Shown piece by piece: positions 1 through 5,500 of a stretch of DNA of 7,833 bases. A program made the position numbers and the translations under genes. Origin of the DNA: Spirochaetia bacterium. Lineage in GTDB: Bacteria > Spirochaetota > Leptospiria > Leptospirales > Leptonemataceae. The notes below the pieces were generated by a model. That model was not told the origin of the DNA and ran no database searches. It worked only from the letters and a program-made list of their open reading frames with translations. How positions within the stretch are numbered: position 1 is the stretch's first letter; each line of letters opens with the position of its first letter. The DNA is taken from contig JAOUOA010000111.1 in NCBI GenBank assembly GCA_029880625.1, positions 1 through 7,833 of the forward strand. Direction: 5' to 3'.

Positions 1-1
1 C

Positions 2-280
2 GCAGTCTTATTCAATACCAGAAATTTCCAGCTGGATACATTATTCCGCGGAGTGAAATTCAAATGGGACGAGAAGGGTGTGTATGTAAAAAAAATTGAA
101 AAAACTTCAGAAATAAAGCGGTCCTTTTTTGAAAAAGAAGATCAGATTTTACAAATAAATGAAAAAAATATATATTCTGTTTATGATTTTCGGCTTGAAA
201 AATATTTCTGCGAAATTAAGAAAAAGTGCAGAGTCACTGTATTAAGAAGTAATAAAGAAGTGAATATAAAATTAAAATAA
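2..280 (+). CDS. C-terminal end of a PDZ-domain protein (5' truncated by window edge)
   Basis: The frame is open from base 2 to the TAA at 278-280, giving 92 residues with no start in view. The GTG at 53 is inside the frame and has no ribosome-binding site, so I treat the gene as entering from the left edge. The visible part reads like a PDZ domain: a GVYV strand, then a KEDQILQINEKNI segment matching the usual 'GD.Il.inG..v' core, then a helix (YSVYDFRLEKYF) and a closing strand pattern (RVTVLRSNKEVNIKL). In many bacteria a C-terminal PDZ of this kind follows a retropepsin-like aspartyl protease or a trypsin-like/HtrA protease domain. Which one lies upstream cannot be seen here. The protein ends about 20 nt before the hairpin at 301-336. 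The PDZ call is fairly secure, but the whole-protein function is unknown. Confidence 0.6.
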   Translation, partial: AVLFNTRNFQLDTLFRGVKFKWDEKGVYVKKIEKTSEIKRSFFEKEDQILQINEKNIYSVYDFRLEKYFCEIKKKCRVTVLRSNKEVNIKLK

Positions 281-300
281 GAAACGGATATTAAATAATT

Positions 301-336
301 CTCAGACCCCTCTTCAAAGGAATGAGGGATCTGAGA
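301..336 (-). terminator. Hairpin terminator shared by trxA and the PDZ gene
   Basis: CTCAGACCCCTC and GAGGGATCTGAG form a 12-position stem around an 11-12 nt loop. The single imperfect position is a G-U wobble in the leftward transcript and a C-A mismatch in the rightward one, so the RNA hairpin is better for trxA. The leftward tail is AT-rich (AATTATTTAATAT) and not a pure T-tract. The rightward tail is AAAAAATT. The hairpin lies 8 nt past the trxA stop between two converging genes, which fits a terminator used mainly by trxA and perhaps by both. Confidence 0.7.
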
Positions 337-344
337 AAAAATTG

Positions 345-701
345 TTAGCTCACTTTCAATACATTATTAATTGCATCAACCATGGAAGCTTTGGGAAGTG
401 CTCCTACAGCCATCTGAGGCTTTTCACCAGCAGGAACAAATAAAATTGATGGAATGCTCTGAATTCCAAACATTCCGGCAAGCTGTTGTTCTTTTTCTGT
501 ATCAATTTTGTAAAATGCAACCTTGCCGTTATATTCATCTGCAAGCTCGTCCATCAGAGGGGCTACCATTTTGCAGGGTCCGCACCAATCAGCATAAAAA
601 TCGATAATACAGGGAATCTCACCTTTAAAATTCCATTCTTTGTCTTCTTCAAAATTAAACACTTTTTCTTTAAAAGTATCAAGTGTAAGATGTTCTACCA
701 C
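345..701 (-). CDS. trxA: Thioredoxin
   Basis: This 118-residue thioredoxin is a small cytoplasmic dithiol-disulfide oxidoreductase that passes electrons from thioredoxin reductase to target proteins. The redox site WCGPC sits at about residues 39-43, preceded by the DFYADWCGPCK context. The family cis-proline is in SIPSILF (about residue 84), and the Asp of the buried strand is in CIIDFYA. I chose the GTG at 699-701 as start. It has AGGAG 6 nt upstream, and the resulting N-terminus MVEHLTLDTF fits the family. An in-frame ATG at 741-743 would add 14 residues but has no Shine-Dalgarno. The gene follows ribF on the same strand, but a T-rich terminator lies between them, so it probably has its own promoter. 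Its leader is unusually structured, with hairpins, a short overlapping reading frame and an arm complementary to the ribosome-binding site. Length is slightly above the typical 105-110 because of an insert (KVFNFEEDKEWNF) before the active site. Confidence 0.95.
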   Translation of the reverse strand: MVEHLTLDTFKEKVFNFEEDKEWNFKGEIPCIIDFYADWCGPCKMVAPLMDELADEYNGKVAFYKIDTEKEQQLAGMFGIQSIPSILFVPAGEKPQMAVGALPKASMVDAINNVLKVS

Positions 702-729
702 AATTCGCTCCTGGATGCCGAAAATGCAT
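679..729 (-). CDS. Possible 16-residue leader peptide overlapping the trxA start
   Basis: An ATG at 727-729 (leftward) has a strong Shine-Dalgarno, GGAGG at 741-737, with 7 nt spacing, better than most genes in this window. It opens a 16-codon frame, MHFRHPGANCGRTSYT, ending in TGA at 681-679. That stop lies 18 nt past the trxA GTG in a different frame, so the peptide reads through the trxA ribosome-binding site and start. If translated, it could couple or block trxA initiation. There is no homology evidence, and the GGAGG could be coincidental. Confidence 0.3.
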   Translation of the reverse strand: MHFRHPGANCGRTSYT

Positions 730-788
730 TCCGGCACCTCCATTTATTCTAAAAGCAGGAGCGATATGATTTCATGATCGCTCCTGCT
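705..788 (-). promoter_or_regulatory. Structured trxA leader with mutually exclusive pairings at the ribosome-binding site
   Basis: Reading leftward, arm A (788-777, AGCAGGAGCGAT) pairs perfectly over 12 bp with arm B (765-754, ATCGCTCCTGCT). The loop can add ATGA/TCAT pairs. Arm B is followed by TTTTAGAAT, so A:B could act as a weak terminator or attenuator. The trxA Shine-Dalgarno region, arm C (713-705, CAGGAGCGA), repeats nine bases of arm A and is therefore complementary to the same nine bases of arm B. A:B and B:C cannot form together. The A:B form leaves the ribosome-binding site free, and the B:C form buries it. The 40 nt between B and C contain another inverted repeat at 716-736. The pairings are read directly from the bases. 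That they regulate anything is my inference, and I recognise no named riboswitch or T-box. Confidence 0.5.
716..736 (-). repeat. Small inverted repeat in the trxA leader
   Basis: TGCCG (716-720) and CGGCA (732-736) are a 5-bp inverted repeat around an 11-nt centre that itself holds the palindrome AATGCATT. It sits directly upstream of the trxA Shine-Dalgarno and includes the start of the possible leader peptide. It could be an RNA hairpin or a protein-binding palindrome. The sequence alone does not decide. Confidence 0.4.
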
Positions 789-839
789 CTGTATATGATC
801 CCGCATTCCTGGGGGATTCAGCGTGTTCTTAAACACTCT

Positions 840-847
840 ATTTTATA
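840..847 (-). promoter_or_regulatory. Possible -10 element for trxA
   Basis: TATAAAAT is read leftward from 847 to 840, between the ribF terminator and the trxA leader. Transcription from it would start near 833 and give a leader of about 130 nt. No good -35 hexamer lies at 16-18 nt (candidates read CATACA, GCATAC or ACGCAT). The assignment rests on the -10 and on the position. A short inverted repeat, GTGTT/AACAC at 823-836, lies at the predicted transcript start. Confidence 0.3.
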
Positions 848-873
848 GGACTGATATTTTCTGTATGCGTTAC

Positions 874-912
874 AAAAAAAAATAAAAAAAGCCAAAGGAG
901 TGATTCTTTTGG
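874..912 (-). terminator. Intrinsic terminator of ribF
   Basis: Reading leftward, CCAAA (912-908) pairs with TTTGG (896-892), with two further pairs possible inside. It is followed by C and then a long T-rich run (CTTTTTTTATTTTTTTTT, 891-874). The stem is short but the U-tract is very strong. It lies 21 nt past the ribF stop, in the right orientation to end ribF and isolate trxA. Confidence 0.7.
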
Positions 913-932
913 AATGAATCTGCAAAATTGAT

Positions 933-1856
933 CTATAAAATAATAGATTTAGCTTTTTCTCGATCCTGCTTTAGCTGGGCTTTCAGTTCTTCTTTGCCGG
1001 AAAACTTTTTTTCATCCCGGATGCGTTCTTTCAGTGTGATTTTAAGCATTTCACCGTAGATTTTTTCTGAAAAATCAAGAATATGTGCTTCAACGGATAG
1101 ATAGTTCTCCCCAAAAGTCGGGTTTTTTCCAATATTAACCATGGTTTTGAATTTTTCATGACTCCATTCCGCTGTACCGATATAAACTCCTTCTCTTGGA
1201 AGAACCTTTGTATCCGGAATATCTATATTGGCTGTGGGAAATCCGAGGGAAGAGCCCCTTTCATGGCCGCGGATTACAAGACCGGAAAGACAGTAGTCAT
1301 GTCCGAGCATTAAATTGGCTCTATCAAGATTACCCGATTTCAAATACTTCCGTACGAGAGAACTGGAAATAATTTCTTCTTCCAGGCGGACTGCCTGTAC
1401 CTGTTCTACATGAAAGTGAAATTTACCGCTCATCTGTTCAAGGAACTTATAATCCCCTCTTCGGTTTTTACCGAAAACCTGGTCATATCCAATAATAATT
1501 TTTTTTGCTTTGAGTTTATCAATAAGTATGTTTTTCAGATAATCTTCCGCTGACATGGCTGCAAGCTCCATGGTAAACGGCAGAAAAATAACAGCATCGA
1601 GATCATACTGCTGGAGAAGCGCAAGTTTTTCAGAATAAGTGAATAATTCCATTCTACTGTCAGTTTTATTTTTTCCCAGAACAATATCAGGATGGGGGTC
1701 GTAGGTAACAAGAACTCTTGCCTGTTTGTGGGATTCGCGGACAAGACGGTCCATCAAAGTTGAATGTCCGAGATGCATTCCGTCAAAAACACCCAGGGTA
1801 AGAACAGATGATTCCCAGGGGGCATTGAATTTTTCCAGATTATGGATAATCTGCAT
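933..1856 (-). CDS. ribF: Bifunctional riboflavin kinase / FAD synthetase
   Basis: This protein converts riboflavin to FMN with ATP and then adenylates FMN to FAD. From the ATG at 1856 it has 307 residues, the usual RibF length. The N-terminal adenylyltransferase domain carries the nucleotidyltransferase signature GVFDGMHLGH near residue 22, TYDPHP near 51, IIGYDQVFGKNRRGD near 121, and ISSSLVRKYL, which stands for the ISST.VR helix. The C-terminal riboflavin kinase domain begins near residue 190 with LSGLVIRGHERG, GFPTANI and the TMVNIGKNPTF strand. The frame can be extended to ATG, GTG or TTG codons at 1883, 1880 and 1886, but none has a Shine-Dalgarno. I prefer MQIIHNLEKF because it matches the typical RibF beginning. 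The ATG at 1856 also lacks a clear ribosome-binding site, so the start is uncertain by up to 10 residues. The gene is divergent from the secreted-protein gene starting at 1906 and has its own terminator. Confidence 0.95.
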   Translation of the reverse strand: MQIIHNLEKFNAPWESSVLTLGVFDGMHLGHSTLMDRLVRESHKQARVLVTYDPHPDIVLGKNKTDSRMELFTYSEKLALLQQYDLDAVIFLPFTMELAAMSAEDYLKNILIDKLKAKKIIIGYDQVFGKNRRGDYKFLEQMSGKFHFHVEQVQAVRLEEEIISSSLVRKYLKSGNLDRANLMLGHDYCLSGLVIRGHERGSSLGFPTANIDIPDTKVLPREGVYIGTAEWSHEKFKTMVNIGKNPTFGENYLSVEAHILDFSEKIYGEMLKITLKERIRDEKKFSGKEELKAQLKQDREKAKSIIL

Positions 1857-1891
1857 AAAAAACAGAGACAGGAAATTCACCATCAAGGTCG

Positions 1892-1906
1892 ATATAAATT
1901 TTATAA
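1892..1906. promoter_or_regulatory. AT-rich near-palindrome in the divergent ribF / secreted-protein intergenic region
   Basis: The run ATATAAATTTTATAA offers TATAAA-type -10 hexamers on both strands: rightward at 1893-1898 and leftward at 1905-1900. The two divergent starts (1856 and 1906) are only 49 nt apart, so shared or face-to-face promoters are expected here. The rightward -10 would place the transcript start almost on the ATG at 1906, giving a near leaderless message. No convincing -35 hexamers are visible, so this is tentative. Confidence 0.3.
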
Positions 1907-2529
1907 TGAAGATTAATTTCTGCAGACTTTTTACTGTATCACTGTTTTTCTTAATTTTAACTTTCCCCGTTCAATCCGAAGACATTCCCACAAGGATTAA
2001 TTTTGGGAAATCGGCAGTTTACGGGAAATTTATTACATCAAGAGAGCTTTCTGTCTGGGGTTCCAGCAGGAATTTAAGTTTAATCGGGGACTGTTCTTTC
2101 CAGGATATGGATGATTTTGAAGCAGAAGTCATACCGGTACAGGGTATGGATTTTGTTTTGAGCGCTCCTGGAAAAGGAAGGGTTTACCTTTATCTGGATC
2201 TGGTTTCTTTTGTTCCGTCATCAAGGTATGATCTTCAAACAGAAGACAATTACTGTTATCCTGATTCAGAAAAGAGTGTTTATAAAGATGATCCTGTCAT
2301 TCTTCCGGGAATGCGCTGGCTTGAAATTCTGGTAAATGGAAAATCTCTGAAAACTGTTTATACAGGAAATGGCATTTTTTTAAATACCCCAATTGTTGTG
2401 ATTGTTGACCGTGAATATGCTTTCAGAAGAACATTAAAGGTAACCCTGAAACCCTCGCCCGGGGAAACTTTTTTTGGAATCTGGGATGCTTTTGCAGTAA
2501 AAGAAAGACTGGTAAAGAATAACGATTAA
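1906..2529 (+). CDS. Secreted protein of unknown function
   Basis: This protein has 207 residues from the ATG at 1906. I chose that start because it gives a textbook signal peptide: MKINFCRLF, a hydrophobic core (TVSLFFLILTFPV), then a likely signal peptidase I site near QSED. The frame extends upstream into the divergent ribF gene, but that part is shadow. The mature part (about 183 residues) is rich in alternating hydrophobic and polar stretches, suggesting beta-sheet: GRVYLYLDLVSFVP, MRWLEILVNGKSLKTVYTG, IVVIVDREYAFRRTLKVTLKP, and a closing GETFFGIWDAFAVKE. There is no lipobox cysteine and no second membrane segment, so it is probably periplasmic or surface-associated. I do not recognise a family or catalytic motif. 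A role as a carbohydrate- or partner-binding beta-sandwich is only a guess from composition. Its stop overlaps the stop of the opposing STAS gene by 4 nt. Confidence 0.8.
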   Translation: MKINFCRLFTVSLFFLILTFPVQSEDIPTRINFGKSAVYGKFITSRELSVWGSSRNLSLIGDCSFQDMDDFEAEVIPVQGMDFVLSAPGKGRVYLYLDLVSFVPSSRYDLQTEDNYCYPDSEKSVYKDDPVILPGMRWLEILVNGKSLKTVYTGNGIFLNTPIVVIVDREYAFRRTLKVTLKPSPGETFFGIWDAFAVKERLVKNND

Positions 2530-2861
2530 GATTCAATGTATTTCATGTAATCTTCATGAGAAAGGATTTCAAAATAAGAGGTTAAACCGCTTACCTTAAA
2601 TACTTTTTCAATGACAGGCTTTAGATTTGCGACATAAAGCTTACCGTTATGTCCCTGTACAAAATTTAACGATTTAATTAAAATACCGATACCGCTGGAA
2701 TCAATATATGTGAGTTTTTCCATATCAATGATGATTACCGGGGTGTCGCCAATAATATTTTTTTCAAGGGCTATTTTTAAGTCGAGAGAGGTATAGATAT
2801 CAAGGCTTCCATCGAGCTTAAAAATTATTCGATTTTTGTCTTTATCGACTGTAATTTCCAT
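2526..2861 (-). CDS. STAS-domain protein, anti-sigma factor antagonist type
   Basis: A single STAS domain fills the protein (111 residues from the ATG at 2861), as in SpoIIAA and RsbV. The core is clear: GSLDIYTSLDLKIAL (residues 18-32), the strand PVIIIDMEKLTYI, then the phosphorylation loop DSSGIGILIKS (54-64), in which Ser55 is the likely kinase target, and GKLYVANLKPVIEKVFKVSGL (73-93). In partner-switching systems the unphosphorylated form binds an HPK-type anti-sigma kinase and a PP2C phosphatase restores it. Stand-alone STAS proteins also act on other kinase-like targets. No kinase or phosphatase gene is in this window, so the partner must be elsewhere. A TTG at 2882 would add seven residues, but no start has a strong Shine-Dalgarno. 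The gene is divergent from the 3027 gene and tail-to-tail with 1906-2529. Confidence 0.9.
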   Translation of the reverse strand: MEITVDKDKNRIIFKLDGSLDIYTSLDLKIALEKNIIGDTPVIIIDMEKLTYIDSSGIGILIKSLNFVQGHNGKLYVANLKPVIEKVFKVSGLTSYFEILSHEDYMKYIES

Positions 2862-2891
2862 AGTGAACTGGCCGATGAACAATATGAGAGA

Positions 2892-2907
2892 GACTTTCCA
2901 AAAAGTC
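2892..2907 (-). repeat. Short inverted repeat upstream of the STAS gene
   Basis: GACTTT (2892-2897) and AAAGTC (2902-2907) form a perfect 6-bp stem with a 4-nt loop. It lies 31 nt upstream of the STAS start, between that start and a possible leftward -10, TACAAT (2924-2919). It could be a leader hairpin or an operator. No function can be assigned. Confidence 0.35.
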
Positions 2908-2929
2908 CAACGAAAAATATTGTAAGGCT

Positions 2930-2935
2930 TATAAT
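2930..2935 (+). promoter_or_regulatory. Possible -10 box for the rightward gene run
   Basis: A consensus TATAAT lies 91 nt before the ATG at 3027, in the divergent intergenic region. There is no good -35 at 16-18 nt (the region reads CCAACG) and no extended TG motif, so promoter strength and even identity are uncertain. If real, it would start the four-gene rightward transcript and leave a leader of about 85 nt containing the tandem palindromes at 2977-2997. Confidence 0.35.
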
Positions 2936-2976
2936 TTTTTGGATTCTGTTAAACTCAAGGAAAATTGATTGATTTT

Positions 2977-2997
2977 TTCCCGGGAATCCTGCAGGAT
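2977..2997. repeat. Two adjoining perfect palindromes upstream of the 3027 gene
   Basis: TTCCCGGGAA (2977-2986) is directly followed by ATCCTGCAGGAT (2986-2997, 12 bp, sharing one base). Both are perfect and both are more GC-rich than their surroundings. They lie 30-50 nt before the ATG at 3027. Such pairs can be operator half-sites or fold as small RNA hairpins. No regulator is identified. Confidence 0.4.
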
Positions 2998-3026
2998 AAA
3001 ATTTGCCGTTTCAGGAAGTGGTTATT

Positions 3027-3758
3027 ATGAAATTAAAATACAGTTTTTTTGCGAAAATTTTAGTAAGTGTGCTTCTTTTGCCTCTTGCCGCAGTTTTTTC
3101 ACAGGAGGTTACCGAAGTTTCCTCGGGTTATATCGCCAATAGAAAGAAAATGATCCTGAATCTTGAGAATCAGGTCCAGAAATCCATTTCCTCAATAGAG
3201 AAATATAACGATGCTTTAAAATCATACGGAAGAATTGACACTGTCAACCAGACGGAAATTGCCATGACCAATATGATTGAAACCGGGCCTGTCGGGCGCG
3301 ACCAGTTCATTTATACTGAAAAAGCGCTGATTCTCTGGAACGGAGCTAAAATTTCAAATGTTACCTTCAATACAGTCCGGGGCAGGGCTGGAGGCGATTA
3401 TACGCAGAAGAAGCGATACAGCCTTATGGACGAAGCGCCTCATAAAGAAGGCGGAACCTCTGCAGGAGGCGTAAATCTCATTTTACACATCAGAGAAAAA
3501 CAGGAAAACGGGAACTGGGAAAACAGTGAATTTCGTTTTACCGATGAACCCCGACTTCAGACTGTTGAAATGATTACCTATAATGGAATTCCCATCAAGA
3601 CCAGGGTTTACTATGTAGATGATCTCGATAATAAAATTTCAATGCTCAGAGAATATATTAATATGCTTAGATTACTGGAACTTCGTATTTTCAGAGCCGT
3701 CAAGGATGCTGAGAAAAAGCAGCAAAAACAGATTGATAGCGTCATCGGCAGTTTTTAA
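3027..3758 (+). CDS. Secreted coiled-coil protein of unknown function
   Basis: This protein has 243 residues from the ATG at 3027, chosen because AGGAAG lies 8 nt upstream and the N-terminus becomes a clean signal peptide: MKLKYSFFAK, a hydrophobic run (ILVSVLLLPLAAV), then a likely cleavage site near FSQ. The mature protein opens with a helix of coiled-coil character (about residues 37-65). The middle is probably beta-rich, with GPVGRDQFIYTEKALILWNG, NGNWENSEFRFTDEP and QTVEMITYNGIPIKTRVYYVDD. The C-terminus is a second long helix rich in Leu, Lys and Gln (about 200-240). No lipobox and no catalytic motif are visible, and I do not recognise the family. It is the first gene of a rightward run and is 8 nt from the GH3 hydrolase, so a periplasmic or cell-envelope role is plausible. 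That link is by position only. Confidence 0.8.
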   Translation: MKLKYSFFAKILVSVLLLPLAAVFSQEVTEVSSGYIANRKKMILNLENQVQKSISSIEKYNDALKSYGRIDTVNQTEIAMTNMIETGPVGRDQFIYTEKALILWNGAKISNVTFNTVRGRAGGDYTQKKRYSLMDEAPHKEGGTSAGGVNLILHIREKQENGNWENSEFRFTDEPRLQTVEMITYNGIPIKTRVYYVDDLDNKISMLREYINMLRLLELRIFRAVKDAEKKQQKQIDSVIGSF

Positions 3759-3766
3759 CCTGCTGT

Positions 3767-5500
3767 ATGAATCAAGTTTTTGATTACCTGAAAAAACATT
3801 TCCGGGTCATTTCTGTTTTGCTGTCTGCTTCTGCCGTAATATCTGTATTTCTGTATCTGTTTATCCAGGATTACAGAATTGATTTATCGCTTCGTCAAAC
3901 TCCTGAAATGATTCTTCAGCAGATGACCCTCGAAGAAAAAGTGGGTCAGCTCATTCATGTAGGGATTAACGGAAAATCCATCGACTCCTATGCTGTCCGA
4001 GATATACAGAAATTAAAAGCGGGCGGCGTCATCTTATTTGCCAATAATATCGGCAGCCCTGAATCCATAAAAAAATTAAACGGCGAACTTCAGAATCTGG
4101 CCTCGCATTCCACCGAAATTCCGTTATTTATCAGCATTGATCAGGAAGGAGGCCGTATCGCGCGCATTCCTGACGATTCGTCTCCCGGAGCAATGGCAAT
4201 CGGCCAGACTGCGAATGTTCAGTATGCTGAAGATGTCGGCTTTCTGACCGCATACCGTTTGCGGGATCTTGGCTTCAATCTTCTTCTTGCTCCGGTGCTG
4301 GATGTAAACAATAATCCGGAAAATCCTGTTATCAATACGCGTTCATTCGGAAGCAGCCCTGAGCTGGTCGCTTCAATGGGAATTTCTCATTCCAAAGGAA
4401 TTCGGAAAGCTCAGATCGTTCCTGTCATCAAACATTTCCCCGGACATGGCGATACAGATACGGACAGCCACCTGGCCCTGCCCAGAATCAATAAAAGTTA
4501 TGAAGAACTTGAAAAAATGGAGCTGATTCCTTTTAAAAAATCCATAGAAAACGGGGCGGAAGCCTTAATGAGCGCGCACATTTTGTTTCCTGCTCTGGAC
4601 AGTGAAGAACCCGCAACTCTCAGTCCAAAAATTTTAAGAGGCATCCTGCGAGAAAAACTAAAATATAACGGGCTGATCCTTACGGATGCAATGGAAATGC
4701 ATGCCATATCAAAGCGCTACAAGCCTGAAGAATCCATTAAAAAAGCTTTCCTGGCGGGCGCTGATATTATTCTTTTGACCACTACGGGACGTCTGCCGGA
4801 AAAGGCATTCAAGGCCCTTCATTCTGCATTTCAGAGCGGAGAATTGAGCATTGAAGATCTTGATAGAGCGGTTCTTCGTCAGATATCTCTGAAATATAAA
4901 AAAGGGTACTTCCACCAGCAAAATTCAAAATATGCCCGGGAGGATTTAAGCGATTATTTTAACCGTAAAAAAATTCGAGTGAATGAAACGTTTCTTCGCC
5001 TTGAAAATAAATACAAAAAGAAAACTCTTTACAGCTCTGTTGCTGATGATTCGATCCGTTCTCTGAAAAAAGATTATTCTTTCCCATCAAAAGACAAAGA
5101 AAATATCCAATTTTATTATTCTACATCTAAAATGAAAAAATATGCAGAATTAAAAATTCCCGTAAAAAATATTCAGCCACTGAATTTTATTTCTCTATTA
5201 AAGTCTGCGGAAAACAATCCTTCTAATCTATTTATTGTAGAAGTGAATGAATTTAATTTGAAACAGTGGAACCGTTTTGCTGATAAAATCAATTTAAATC
5301 AAAAAATGCAGGATTCTGACCGGCCGCATATTATTGCTCTGTACAACGGGAATCCGTTTTTTGATATTAAAGTTTCGGAACCAGGCGCTGTTTTTCTTTC
5401 TTTCTCACCGACCGATGAGTCTCTTGAAGCTCTGCTGAATGTCTGTCTGGAAAAAAAGGTTGTCAAAAAAGCAAATTTGGTTTTCACTAAATTAAAATGA
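3767..5500 (+). CDS. Membrane-anchored GH3 beta-N-acetylhexosaminidase (NagZ-like)
   Basis: The family removes N-acetylglucosamine from muropeptides or related glycans. One N-terminal membrane segment (about residues 13-33) precedes a GH3 barrel. Diagnostic motifs follow in order: LEEKVGQL (55-62), GGVILFANNI (86-95), SIDQEGGRIARI (123-134), NTRSFGS (190-196), the loop KHFPGHGDTDTDSH (222-235) carrying the NagZ-type Asp-x-His acid/base pair (Asp233, His235), and the nucleophile in LTDAMEM (Asp307). At 577 residues it is much longer than Gram-negative cytoplasmic NagZ (about 340) and closer to the exported two-domain Bacillus type. Its last 180 residues are Lys/Asn-rich and keep little obvious similarity, so the second domain may be diverged. 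The anchor predicts action outside the cytoplasmic membrane, unlike E. coli NagZ. There is no clear Shine-Dalgarno, and 8 nt separate it from the upstream stop, so translation may be coupled. It overlaps the next gene by ATGA. Confidence 0.92.
   Translation: MNQVFDYLKKHFRVISVLLSASAVISVFLYLFIQDYRIDLSLRQTPEMILQQMTLEEKVGQLIHVGINGKSIDSYAVRDIQKLKAGGVILFANNIGSPESIKKLNGELQNLASHSTEIPLFISIDQEGGRIARIPDDSSPGAMAIGQTANVQYAEDVGFLTAYRLRDLGFNLLLAPVLDVNNNPENPVINTRSFGSSPELVASMGISHSKGIRKAQIVPVIKHFPGHGDTDTDSHLALPRINKSYEELEKMELIPFKKSIENGAEALMSAHILFPALDSEEPATLSPKILRGILREKLKYNGLILTDAMEMHAISKRYKPEESIKKAFLAGADIILLTTTGRLPEKAFKALHSAFQSGELSIEDLDRAVLRQISLKYKKGYFHQQNSKYAREDLSDYFNRKKIRVNETFLRLENKYKKKTLYSSVADDSIRSLKKDYSFPSKDKENIQFYYSTSKMKKYAELKIPVKNIQPLNFISLLKSAENNPSNLFIVEVNEFNLKQWNRFADKINLNQKMQDSDRPHIIALYNGNPFFDIKVSEPGAVFLSFSPTDESLEALLNVCLEKKVVKKANLVFTKLK

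Noticed and set aside
53..55. GTG as start of the PDZ protein
   Set aside because: The frame is open to base 2, there is no ribosome-binding site, and the PDZ domain needs residues from before this codon.
741..743. ATG that would give thioredoxin 14 extra N-terminal residues
   Set aside because: It has no Shine-Dalgarno, while the GTG at 699-701 has AGGAG at 6 nt and gives the family-like N-terminus MVEHLT.
371..752. Two rightward reading frames of 78 and 88 codons opposite trxA
   Set aside because: They are antisense to a certain thioredoxin gene, have no family features, and look like codon-bias shadows.
1726..1905. Upstream extension of the secreted protein frame
   Set aside because: It runs antisense through ribF. 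The ATG at 1906 begins a clean signal peptide, so the earlier codons are a shadow.
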